Shown: piece by piece, positions 33,000-41,042 of the stretch
Position numbering within the stretch: position 1 is the first letter of the stretch
Layout: every line of letters starts with the position of its first letter
Assembly (NCBI RefSeq): GCF_007746075.1
Contig: NZ_CP036340.1
Coordinates: 1-53,694 of the forward strand
From: Lacipirellula limnantheis
GTDB taxonomy: Bacteria; Planctomycetota; Planctomycetia; Pirellulales; Lacipirellulaceae
Length of the DNA: 53,694 nucleotides
Reading direction: 5' to 3'
Made by a program: the position numbers and the translations under genes
Notes under the pieces: model-generated
The model's input: only the letters and a program-made list of their open reading frames with translations
What the model was told of the DNA's origin: nothing
Database searches by the model: none

Positions 33000-33383
33000 G
33001 TTGAAACTCTCTACAGAAAAGATCAGGGCGCTACGGTCGCACCGTCAGCCGCGATTCTAATTCAGCAGCCATGAGAGATCTGCTGAAACGCTTTCGATCC
33101 TGCTCGTTTTTGGGAGCGGCGAACACCTGATGGCGTGGGACCCCGTCATGCCTGCTCGGCGTGCGGCAAATGCGTTCCGCAGTTTGCCTCGATTGCCCAG
33201 GATCAATGATCCGGCGGGCGGCGGCTTCCAGGACGCCGCGTCACGCCCGCGCGATTCATACGACTGAGAAGTCGAGGGAAGCGGCTTCCACGTGTCTCGA
33301 CGCATTCTGTGGGCTTACTTTGGCGGCGCCTCGGGTATCGTGTTGGAAGCGGACCGCCGTTGGATCAACAGAGTTCGAACGAC
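33000..33383. other. Interval with possible gene remnant
   Basis: On the minus strand a frame of about 60 codons without a start codon (about 33058-33245) reads IIDPGQSRQTAERICRTPS and later QVFAAPKNEQDRKRFSRSL, which looks protein-like. It may be a decayed gene. Nothing else is recognised. Confidence 0.25.
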
Positions 33384-33776
33384 ATGGCGAAACCTCCTCG
33401 CAACGCCCCGACTCCGCCGCTGGCCAGGCTTGCCGAAACGTGCCCTTCGGTCGAGACGGCGCTCGGGATTTTTGGCATCCTGCAACAGGACGTCGCTGAC
33501 CTTGATGACGACGCTCGGGAGGTGCTGTTGCTGCAACTACGGCGGTTCCGTCGTGACTTCATCGAGGAGCTCCAGCAAGAGGCACGGCTCGGCGATACCG
33601 TCGATGATTTCAAAGCTCGCGCCGAGGCGATGATTCGTCGGCACGGACTGCATGACTTGGAGTTGGGTCGAGATTTGCCGCATCACCTGGTAGCGTTCGC
33701 GACCGACGTTCTCAAAAGCTGCCTTGTCGCCAGTGCGTCGCGGGAGCTGAGGCGCCAGCGGCAGGCACTCAATTAA
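33384..33776 (+). CDS. Hypothetical helical protein (130 aa)
   Basis: A soluble, helical protein beginning MAKPPRNAPTPPLARLAE; the frame extends further upstream but the ATG at 33384 begins the protein-like part. The middle (DDAREVLLLQLRRFRRDFIEELQQEARLGD) is amphipathic. No catalytic motif or membrane segment. It ends 124 bases before a bidirectional terminator. Lying between the two dif-like sites, it is part of the possible mobile module. Function unknown. Confidence 0.6.
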   Translation: MAKPPRNAPTPPLARLAETCPSVETALGIFGILQQDVADLDDDAREVLLLQLRRFRRDFIEELQQEARLGDTVDDFKARAEAMIRRHGLHDLELGRDLPHHLVAFATDVLKSCLVASASRELRRQRQALN

Positions 33777-33899
33777 ACTTTGTCGGATGGATGCGCCCGA
33801 GCGCTCAGCTGCTGGGGGGAAGCGAGCCGTGGAAAACGGTCTGCTCGTCGACTTCGGCAGATCTTCCGATTAGTTGAACCTACGTTCGCTGTCTAAACG

Positions 33900-33933
33900 A
33901 AAAAAGGACGCTCGAAATCGAGCGGCCTTTTTT
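33900..33933. terminator. Bidirectional intrinsic terminator
   Basis: Six A, then GG, a 6-bp stem CGCTCG/CGAGCG with AAAT loop, CC, then six T: the structure terminates on both strands. It serves the 130-aa gene (plus) and the convergent Mrr-like gene (minus). Its T-run abuts dif-like site 2. Confidence 0.82.
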
Positions 33934-33959
33934 GTTACATAACGTCCTTTATGTAACAC
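33932..33959. other. dif-like recombination site 2
   Basis: Arms TTGTTACATAA and TTATGTAACAC (10 of 11 positions complementary) flank the 6-bp centre CGTCCT. The core CATAA-N6-TTATG is the same as in E. coli dif. With site 1 it brackets the recombinase and two or three small genes. Confidence 0.6.
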
Positions 33960-34051
33960 AATGTCGGCGGGTTGGCGAGCGGATATTTAGGCCGGAGAAA
34001 TGACCGGGACGGATTCGCTCTTCGGAAGTGCCGATGGGTACGTGGCTACAC

Positions 34052-34918
34052 TTAGATGGACTTGAACCACTCTTCGTCGACGCTGACCTCTTCAACTACT
34101 TGGGTGGCGACTCCGAGCCTCAAATTCTTGAGCATGTTAGCCAGCTCGTCGCCGTCGATGAGGTCAAGTGGTGGCGCCCCGTCCCGGGTCGCCTCGCGGA
34201 CCGCATCACGAGTAAACGTCCCCGTGGTAATCAGCAGGCCCTTATCGGCCCGGCCCACCATCGCACCCCGAAAATCTCTGACATGCCCCGCTGATACTGA
34301 GCCTGCGTAACGCTTGCACTGAAAGTGAACGTGGAAGCTTAGAAGTCCACTCATCTTGGCGATGCCTTTGCCGTCGATTCCGCCGTCTCCGGAACGCCCC
34401 GTAACTTCTACGTGGACGAACCCCGACTCTCGAAGCAAACGCTGCACGAGACGCTCAAACGCGTCTGGGGAAATGCCCTCGGTGAGCACGCGGTGCAGCT
34501 TCTCCCGCCATGCTTCCGCTTCTTCGGGAACGCCGCCTATCTCTTCCTCATCTGCGGGCTCGTCGTTGCCGGATTCCGCACGTTTTCGCCGGTGCTGTTC
34601 TCTGACTTCCCGCACGACTGTTTGCGGGTCGAACTCCTTCACGTCCCGCTTGTCGGGAGCGATTACCCAGACGCCTCGTCGCGAGTTATCGATAAGACCG
34701 TACTGCTTGAGATAGGTCCGAGCCCAAGCAAGACGGTACTGAAACTCGCTCGAATTGCTGTTCTCAGGGTTGTGCGGAATTTCGAGCACCTCTTCGGGCA
34801 ACTCAAGAATCTCAGCTACTTTTTCGTCGATTTCTGCAATCGACCCCGACCCGCCGAGCTGTTGCAAGGCGGTAAAAAGCGGCATCATCAACTCGTGATA
34901 GGATGGTACTTCCATCAC
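34052..34918 (-). CDS. Mrr-type restriction endonuclease
   Basis: A 288-aa protein with the two-part layout of Mrr: an N-terminal winged-helix domain (about 5-85, SYHELMMPLFTALQQLGG to LIDNSRRGVWVIAP) and a C-terminal PD-(D/E)xK-like nuclease domain. The catalytic signature is GDGGIDGKG near 178-186 followed by HFQCKRY near 197-203. Between them is a charged linker. Mrr proteins cut modified DNA, so this may act on methylated incoming DNA or be a defence cargo. It could conflict with the plasmid methyltransferase unless their specificities differ. Confidence 0.85.
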   Translation of the reverse strand: MMEVPSYHELMMPLFTALQQLGGSGSIAEIDEKVAEILELPEEVLEIPHNPENSNSSEFQYRLAWARTYLKQYGLIDNSRRGVWVIAPDKRDVKEFDPQTVVREVREQHRRKRAESGNDEPADEEEIGGVPEEAEAWREKLHRVLTEGISPDAFERLVQRLLRESGFVHVEVTGRSGDGGIDGKGIAKMSGLLSFHVHFQCKRYAGSVSAGHVRDFRGAMVGRADKGLLITTGTFTRDAVREATRDGAPPLDLIDGDELANMLKNLRLGVATQVVEEVSVDEEWFKSI

Positions 34919-35080
34919 TCAATGCTAATGAATGCGTGATGAGGCTGCTAGCGTCCGAAAAGTTGGAATTCTGTTCGGTACAGAAGCGCCGCTCGACTTT
35001 GAGCGGCCCCAGACAGATGTGGGCGAAGACTCACGAACGCGTTTCAGTGTTTCAGCGCGTCCTTCGTATAGCCGCTTGAA

Positions 35081-35995
35081 TTACATAGTAACAAATTCTT
35101 GCGGCACGAATCCCGAGCCGCCTATGTGCTGACCTTCCATCACACGCACCTCTCTCTTCAGGAAGCCACGACCAATTACTTTGACTTTAGTTCCGCTGGG
35201 TACCGTAAAGACCTGCCCGGCGAGCTCCATTTCTGCCATTCCAAGATAGTCCTTCGCGACCGCGAGTTCGACGAATCGCGAAAACGCACTCTCCGTAACG
35301 CATACGTAGACTTCGCTTTGTCCCGGAACGGCGAGTCGCGCGTCATCTCCCTTACTTACGGTCGTCTGCTCCTTCTGCGCAACCTTCTCTACCTCTTTGG
35401 CCTTTCGTCCCGCTTGCGCATCAGTTTGTCGCTCTTGTTCTGCCTCCTCGTCCGCACGCGGTTGCTCATCGGCTTGTTGACGCTGGTCAGCTTTGTCGAG
35501 TTGGGCTGTAACTGCTCCGGAGTTTATTGCTTCCGACGGGTTGTGGAACGCGATGGACCCTACGAAAACCCCAAACACAAAAATTGTAATCGCTACACAT
35601 ATTGCGAACACGACTTTCGTTGCCTGCCCCATCCCCTCTGGTTCTTCCTTTTCGCGTGATTGAGATATGGGATTATCGGATGATTGCGGTTGCTGACGGT
35701 GACGACGGGCAACGGTGCCGCTCGAGTTATCATCGCTGGCGTTTTCTTGCGTGCGGCTTTGAGGAGCTGTTGGCGGTAGTCTAGTTACGCCTTCCGCGCT
35801 GTGCGTCGGTACAGCGTGTGTGCGAGCGGGCTGAAAAAGCCCCTGCACTTTATTCGCTTCAAGCCATTGGGCCATGTCCTCGCGACGGACTTTGTGGCGC
35901 GGGCTTAGAGTACCGGCGTCGGCGAGTTGTTTCAATTTGGCTGGCTCAAATGGCCCAAATTGCTTGTCGTCGATGAGGCAAAACCATTTGGCCAT
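35081..35995 (-). CDS. GYF-domain membrane protein
   Basis: A 304-aa protein. Residues 1-55 form a GYF_2-type domain (WFCLIDDKQFGPFEPAKLKQL, with later QWLEANKVQGLF), which binds proline-rich partners and is very common in planctomycetes. A polar linker leads to one membrane helix at about 128-150 (VVFAICVAITIFVFGVFVG). A charged coiled region (DEEAEQERQTD) and a small C-terminal domain with SH3-like strands (VFTVPSGTKVKVIGRG) follow. Topology suggests the GYF domain in the cytoplasm and the C-terminus outside. Function unknown. Confidence 0.75.
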   Translation of the reverse strand: MAKWFCLIDDKQFGPFEPAKLKQLADAGTLSPRHKVRREDMAQWLEANKVQGLFQPARTHAVPTHSAEGVTRLPPTAPQSRTQENASDDNSSGTVARRHRQQPQSSDNPISQSREKEEPEGMGQATKVVFAICVAITIFVFGVFVGSIAFHNPSEAINSGAVTAQLDKADQRQQADEQPRADEEAEQERQTDAQAGRKAKEVEKVAQKEQTTVSKGDDARLAVPGQSEVYVCVTESAFSRFVELAVAKDYLGMAEMELAGQVFTVPSGTKVKVIGRGFLKREVRVMEGQHIGGSGFVPQEFVTM

Positions 35996-36321
35996 TATCT
36001 GTTCCCCAGGGCACGCAGCGACGAAATAGAATCTACCGCCGTAACTTGCTGCACGCGTATTTCCATTCTATTTTGGGGGGGCCGTATCGTCGCAAGTTTT
36101 CGATAATTCGTCCTCAATCTGAAAACGAGCGAATTCTGCTTGCGGCTACGCAGGCCAGCTTCTTGAAAAATCGCTTACCAGTAGTAGAAGGTCCGTGAGA
36201 CGTCAAAGACGTACACGGCCCGAGGTGGCGATTTTAGGGGCCCGTTCTGGCTAGGTGTTCTGGGTCGTCCTTCCTCGTCGGGACGCGTTAGGACGCAAAT
36301 GCGGAGGTCGATTCCCTGGCG

Positions 36322-36921
36322 TTAGCCTATCAGGGTGCGATTGTCTCGGTAGTCGTTGATGCTCGTGCATCCGTCCCTAGCAACCACGATGTGGTCGAGA
36401 ACTTTGATGCCGATGAGCTTTCCGGCCGCTTCAATCTGCTCGCTAACCTTTATATCTTCCGAGCTAGGCTCGGGGTTTCCTGAAGGGTGATTGTGCACGA
36501 GCATGATGCTCGCGGCCGCATCAAGGATGGCCGGCCGGAATATTTCGCGTGCATGTACTTGCGTAGAGTTTAGGAGGCCAACGGTAACTTGGTGGCTGCG
36601 AATCACGCGGTTGCCTACGTTGAACGTCAGAACGTGCATCTCTTCTTGAAGGCCACGTTCAATCAGCGATTGAAAGTGTTCTTTGCAAAACCGGATGGTG
36701 TCGCTTGAGTTACGGAAGCGTGTCGAGCCCAGTTGGTATCGGGCGGCTTCTGATTCTGACAAGTAACGCGATAGATGCTGAGAAGAGCAGCTCGGCCTGC
36801 GGCGAAGTGCCTCGCTGATATCGGCTAGCTCGCTGCGTATCGCTGTTAGTTCTTGTAAGACGCTTCTGCGGCTGCGTCCCGTCGGGGACTTAGTGTTGCG
36901 TTTTTTGCGTAATGTCTTCAT
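36322..36921 (-). CDS. RadC-family JAB/MPN-domain protein
   Basis: A 199-aa protein beginning MKTLRKKRNTKS, chosen because GGAGG lies eight bases before this ATG. The C-terminal 120 residues are the RadC (JAB/MPN metallo-) domain with LVHNHPSGNPEPSSED near 140-155, the H-x-H...D zinc ligands. The N-terminal 75 residues are basic and polar, in place of the usual RadC helix-hairpin-helix domain. Plasmid RadC-like proteins are widespread, and their biochemical role is unsettled; some are thought to help conjugative DNA against host restriction. Upstream is a 250-base interval with an inverted-repeat-rich leader. Confidence 0.85.
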   Translation of the reverse strand: MKTLRKKRNTKSPTGRSRRSVLQELTAIRSELADISEALRRRPSCSSQHLSRYLSESEAARYQLGSTRFRNSSDTIRFCKEHFQSLIERGLQEEMHVLTFNVGNRVIRSHQVTVGLLNSTQVHAREIFRPAILDAAASIMLVHNHPSGNPEPSSEDIKVSEQIEAAGKLIGIKVLDHIVVARDGCTSINDYRDNRTLIG

Positions 36922-37188
36922 GTGGCATTCCTCCATAGTTTGTTTGTTCATGGAGGGCGGCCAAGCCGGTTCAAGCTACGGGGGTCATGGAGGAACGCAA
37001 GCGAAGCGAGTAGTCCTTGACGCCCGTAGCGGCCGGCTTAAGTCCCATTCCAATGAAGAAACGACGTGAAGGAGAAATGCGACATCTTCAAATGACAACG
37101 CTGCACGAAGCGGATTGAATTAGGGCGAAGTTCGAGGAGCTATTTTGCGGAGCACATAGCTGCATGGAAAATGTGATGCATGAATATG

Positions 37189-38067
37189 CTAAACGTTCGG
37201 AGTGAGGGTGGGAACCGTAACCCGACTCCGTAAGCAAGTGCTAGAAGTACGGGGCTGTCTCCCTTTGATTTCCGTACTAAACATACTGCAACCCACTAGA
37301 GCAAACACAATGGCGAGAACCCCTGTGCTTTGCTCCGGTACTCCTGTCACTTGGCCACTTTCCGCAGTACGCCATGCTCGTCGCCATATTTCTAGGTCGT
37401 GTTGGTCAACCTTCATGTCTCCATTCCAGTCGGCGGCAGATGGTATGCCAAATCCGGCCCAGCGCTGCCAATTGAGAAAGTCCGCGCCGTCAACATCACG
37501 ATCGTCATCGCTATCTCCCAGCAAAATATCGCTGGATAAAAGCGTGAATTCTAGGTCGTCGAAGGCTGCCCCGCTTTCAGAACCACTTACTACGCGTATC
37601 CGCATTGCCCCGATTGGCTCGACTGGTCCGCTGATCCTTATTCCTTCTACAAGAGTCGTAACTACTGTAGTCAAAATAGGTTGGTTCCAAAGATTATAGA
37701 ATGTGACTTCGGTGGTCTCTGATATGGGATCTCCGTCGCCAACCAAAACTGATACGGCGGTCGCGCCATGATAATATTTCAGAGTTGGGTGGACGAAATC
37801 GATAGATGTGCCGGTATCGCCTATGTTACCGGTGTACGCAAATTTCGACGAAGAATTGCCGAAGTTTAAGGTGTCAAAGGTTCCTTCATTGTAAACCCTT
37901 CCGGAAAGATTGACTCCGGTGACGTAAATGCCCGTGTATAAATCTAGGATGTCTTGTCCGTGTTGCAGTTTCTCGAAGTCTACTGTCGTAGCAGCAGACC
38001 ATGACGCAGATGAAAACAAGACAAGTACATTAATTATTTGTACTGCTAACGCTTTATGAAGTCGCAT
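37189..38067 (-). CDS. Secreted protein with dockerin-like repeats and PEP-CTERM-like tail
   Basis: A 292-aa protein with a signal peptide (VQIINVLVLFSSASWSA). Residues 30-180 look like a lectin-like beta-sandwich. Two calcium-loop repeats follow: GDSDDDRDVDGADFLNWQRW and DWNGDMKVDQHDLEIWRRA, as in dockerin type I domains. A hydrophobic segment after VPEQ (TGVLAIVFALVGCSMF) and a basic tail resemble a PEP-CTERM anchor. Such proteins are abundant in planctomycetes. ATG at 38067 chosen; no strong ribosome binding site. Likely exported to the surface. Confidence 0.75.
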   Translation of the reverse strand: MRLHKALAVQIINVLVLFSSASWSAATTVDFEKLQHGQDILDLYTGIYVTGVNLSGRVYNEGTFDTLNFGNSSSKFAYTGNIGDTGTSIDFVHPTLKYYHGATAVSVLVGDGDPISETTEVTFYNLWNQPILTTVVTTLVEGIRISGPVEPIGAMRIRVVSGSESGAAFDDLEFTLLSSDILLGDSDDDRDVDGADFLNWQRWAGFGIPSAADWNGDMKVDQHDLEIWRRAWRTAESGQVTGVPEQSTGVLAIVFALVGCSMFSTEIKGRQPRTSSTCLRSRVTVPTLTPNV

Positions 38068-38191
38068 TTGTACCAACTTGCAGATAAGAGTGCGGAGTAT
38101 TTAGAACCCGGGGCCGTTTGCCATTCGTCAACGGCATAAATTGACAATGTAGCTAATCGCAATTAAAAATTACAGGAATTTTTGCCTCTAG

Positions 38192-38419
38192 TCGCATTAC
38201 TCCAATGCAAAATGTCGCGGGGTATCCGAGCGGTGCGAAATCTGGGAGTTTGCAGGCGGGCAGCTCGTCCACGAGAACGCGGCACGGTTTAAGAACTTCT
38301 ACCCGGAAGAGGCCCCTGAATTTTCAGGGCAGTACAGAATTACGCAGAAGTGTTTACTACTCAAACACGGAGGCCCTCAGCGAGAGTCCTTTCTCGCTGA
38401 GGGACCATGTTGGTACTAA
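38192..38419 (+). pseudogene. Start-less 75-codon frame, possible gene fragment
   Basis: An open frame from after a TAG at 38189-38191 to TAA at 38417-38419 reads protein-like sequence, for example CEIWEFAGGQLVHENAARF and PEFSGQYRITQKCLL, but has no usable start codon. It may be the 3' end of a lost gene. The rest of the interval 38068-38490 holds only the hairpin at 38374-38403. Confidence 0.28.
38374..38403. terminator. Strong 12-bp hairpin downstream of the TSCPD gene
   Basis: CCCTCAGCGAGA pairs perfectly with TCTCGCTGAGGG around a 6-nt loop, about 90 bases after the minus-strand gene at 38491. There is no T-run on either strand, so termination is uncertain. Confidence 0.4.
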
Positions 38420-38490
38420 GCGGCCGCATTGTACACCTGGCGAAAAGAGACGCAAACATTGGTCAGCGTCGAGTTTGGGCCGGGTCGCCC

Positions 38491-38901
38491 TTAGGGTGTC
38501 GGGCAAGTTTCCAGGCGGAGCCAGCGGAAGATATAGTCCATCAAAGACGTCGCTTCGCGAATCTGAGGATTCTTGGTCCAACCCAGCGGCTCGAAGCGGG
38601 TGTTCTCAAACTTGGCGACGAGCAGCTCAAGCGGAACGCCGTGCTGCAACGCCACGCTGGTCAGTATTCCAATTGAGTCGGTCAAGCCGCGAACCGTACT
38701 CCCCTTCTTCGCCATCTTGATGAACACTTCGCCCGGTCGCCCGTCTTCGTAGAAGCCAACGATGATGTAGCCCTCATGTCCGTTGACGCTGAACTTATGC
38801 GTGCGAGAAGGACGCGTCGCCGGCAAACGGCGGCGTTGAGGCTGCATTTCTTGGGCAGGCTGCTGACGTGCTGATTCCGGTCCTGGCGAGTGATTGCTCA
38901 T
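38491..38901 (-). CDS. Stand-alone TSCPD / ribonucleotide-reductase C-terminal-like protein
   Basis: A 136-aa protein. After a polar, arginine-rich N-terminus of about 35 residues comes a domain like the TSCPD domain at the C-terminus of class II (B12-dependent) ribonucleotide reductases: GYIIVGFYEDGRPGEVFIKM, KKGSTVRGLTDSIGILTSV and ALQHGVPLELLVAKF. The catalytic reductase part is absent. GGAG lies about nine bases before the ATG. Stand-alone copies are known in planctomycete and phage genomes; a role in nucleotide sensing or as a reductase modulator is speculation. Confidence 0.8.
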   Translation of the reverse strand: MSNHSPGPESARQQPAQEMQPQRRRLPATRPSRTHKFSVNGHEGYIIVGFYEDGRPGEVFIKMAKKGSTVRGLTDSIGILTSVALQHGVPLELLVAKFENTRFEPLGWTKNPQIREATSLMDYIFRWLRLETCPTP

Positions 38902-38932
38902 GTCAAGCTTTCTCCGGGCGTACGTTCGTTGC

Positions 38933-39113
38933 GGACAATCCGTGAGTCTATTCTACCGCAGTTACCGCTCAGATCCGTAGCAGTCGCCGGCGCATCAGCC
39001 GTAGAGCGCCTCCGTAGCTCAGGCGCAGTCTCCGCCGGGATATTCGATGAGAACTGGCGGCGTCATCTGGTCCGCCTCAAGCAGAGCTTCAGGGGGAGGA
39101 CAATCCGTGAGTC
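38933..39113 (+). repeat. Pair of 16-bp direct repeats
   Basis: GGACAATCCGTGAGTC occurs at 38933-38948 and again at 39098-39113, 165 bases apart, upstream of the exported protein gene at 39301. No gene is convincing between 38902 and 39300. The repeats may be regulator sites or the trace of a small duplication. Confidence 0.5.
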
Positions 39114-39300
39114 CCGCTTATTGGACAATATTCCGGTGGGGATATATTGCGGTGGTCGCCAAAGTAGGGGCCCGCAGCGCTGCTGGGGTCGTGGAAGGAT
39201 TGTGTACTCAGCGGAAGCGTATCTCGAAGCGTGACAACTGATAGGATAGGCGATCGCCAGCCGTCCTGCTTACTCCGATTCTTTTGCAAGGGTCATCGAC

Positions 39301-40953
39301 ATGACGCGTCTTATCGGTCGGTCTTTTGGATTTCCTCTGCTGCTGATGCTGGCTGGCGTTAGCAGTGGCGAAGTTAGCCTGGCTGACGCTCCTTGGGGTG
39401 AAGCAGGCACCTTTCCGCATGAGATTGTGGAGCTCTTACACCATGGCGCCGAGCTGTCGACAGAGAACGCGGAGACGCTCCGCGAGCGTGCAAAAGAGAT
39501 CGTCGCCACTAAGGACCGGTTGCAAGAACTGCAAAAAGCCACCGAAGGCCAGCGCGTCCGCGCGCGACTTTCGGTGATGAAGGTCACCGCCAAGGAAGTC
39601 CACCTCCTGCCCGACGTTACTTCTGGCTTTCCGACACTGGCCGTGGAAGAAGTGCAACTTCCTGGTCTTCGCCCCATCCATTCGGCGGTCCGGCTGCAGG
39701 AAACCAATGTGGCTGAACCGACCAAGCAGTTGGTGCTGAGAATCGGAGAGTCAATTCCTGCCGACGTGGCCAAAAGACTACTCTGGAATGATAAGGTGCT
39801 GGTGGACTTTCAAGTGGATGCGATCACCATCAACCCTCCTGTCCCCAAATGGGTGGATGACTATGGTCACAGCAGCGACTGGCCGATCATCGATCCAGCA
39901 CACGTCTACTGCACGGTGGGAATGAGTGACCTTCGCTTCCTGAGCGTCGAAATGCCGAAGTTAATTAGCAGCCATCGCACGAGGCTTTGGCCGGGGCCGG
40001 GAACCTTCCCCTTCATCGTCCAACAGATCGAGCAGGATCCGTCAACATCGACGACCGACCGCCAAATGAAGAAAGCGGCGTTCTTAGACTATGCTTCCTT
40101 GTATCCGATTAAGGGGGCTGCGCTGTTCGAACTCTGGGTCGTGACAGAGCATGAAGGGGTAAGGTTATGGGGCAGTCCGCTGTCGGGACCCCGCGCGCCA
40201 GCCCCATCGCAATTTTTGGAAAAACGGGGGCCGACAGGGCGATCTTCATTGCAATTCGGCGAACGGGGGACGCTGGGGCAGTACGAGAACTATCTTAAAC
40301 TTGATCACGGACTCTTTACTGACCAGCAGTTAAGAGACATGAGCTACGTCAAAGGTCAGCCAAGGCGAAAACGCGATCTTGTCTTACTCCATTTTGATCA
40401 AACTGTGGTGAAGCTACCGAATTCCCACGAGTGGATCATCGAGTATGGCAACTTCCGCGTGGGAAGCGATAACGAACACGTCGCCGCCGAGCGACTGGTT
40501 GAAGAAATGCCAAAACGCTCAGAGCAGTACGCCCTAGCCGTGGCATCGGAACGCGAGCGACGAATCGAAGAGACGGCAAGAAAGTTGCTTGCGGAGGAAG
40601 AAGCCAAGCGAAAGGCTGAGTCGTTTACTGCTCAAGCGCAAATGGCGCTCAACGCCTTAAGGAGTCCAGAGACCGCGACTGACGACGAAGAACAACAACT
40701 GAACTCCGACGTCGAAGATGGCGTGCCCAATCAGAATCCGCCATCTGCTGGTGGCGACGACGCCGTCGAGGAGTTGGCGGCGGAAGCCATGCCTTCGACC
40801 ACGTCCTATGGCCAGTTCCTTTGGATCGGCGCCGGGGGGGCTGTGTGCCTACTCGTAGGCCTCGCTGCCTACACGCAGCGCCACCGCTTCGCCGGGCAGG
40901 GCAAAACAGCGCACAACGCCTCGTCGCCGCAGCGGCGCGACCCATTTGCTTAG
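39301..40953 (+). CDS. Exported or membrane-anchored protein of unknown function
   Basis: A 550-aa protein with a signal peptide (SFGFPLLLMLAGVSSGEVSLA) and a C-terminal membrane helix at about 513-530 (FLWIGAGGAVCLLVGLAAY) followed by a short basic tail, so the body faces outside. Residues 45-80 are helical; a charged helix covers about 420-455 (SERERRIEETARKLLAEEE). The middle has no recognised catalytic motif. AAGGG lies ten bases before the ATG. It is convergent with the coupling-protein gene. I do not recognise the family; a surface protein made by mobile elements for mating-pair contact is one possibility. Confidence 0.7.
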   Translation: MTRLIGRSFGFPLLLMLAGVSSGEVSLADAPWGEAGTFPHEIVELLHHGAELSTENAETLRERAKEIVATKDRLQELQKATEGQRVRARLSVMKVTAKEVHLLPDVTSGFPTLAVEEVQLPGLRPIHSAVRLQETNVAEPTKQLVLRIGESIPADVAKRLLWNDKVLVDFQVDAITINPPVPKWVDDYGHSSDWPIIDPAHVYCTVGMSDLRFLSVEMPKLISSHRTRLWPGPGTFPFIVQQIEQDPSTSTTDRQMKKAAFLDYASLYPIKGAALFELWVVTEHEGVRLWGSPLSGPRAPAPSQFLEKRGPTGRSSLQFGERGTLGQYENYLKLDHGLFTDQQLRDMSYVKGQPRRKRDLVLLHFDQTVVKLPNSHEWIIEYGNFRVGSDNEHVAAERLVEEMPKRSEQYALAVASERERRIEETARKLLAEEEAKRKAESFTAQAQMALNALRSPETATDDEEQQLNSDVEDGVPNQNPPSAGGDDAVEELAAEAMPSTTSYGQFLWIGAGGAVCLLVGLAAYTQRHRFAGQGKTAHNASSPQRRDPFA

Positions 40954-41042
40954 CGCCGCGTACGCCGTTCGCCCGGCGGCGGCTGAACGTCACCGGAGGA
41001 GATTTGACGCGTCGCTGGGGACGTGTAGACGAGCGGCGGAGG

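Noticed and set aside
32751..33074. Plus-strand 107-codon frame after the recombinase
   Set aside because: Overlaps a more protein-like acidic minus-strand frame; composition and lack of a spaced ribosome binding site make it less likely, though not excluded.
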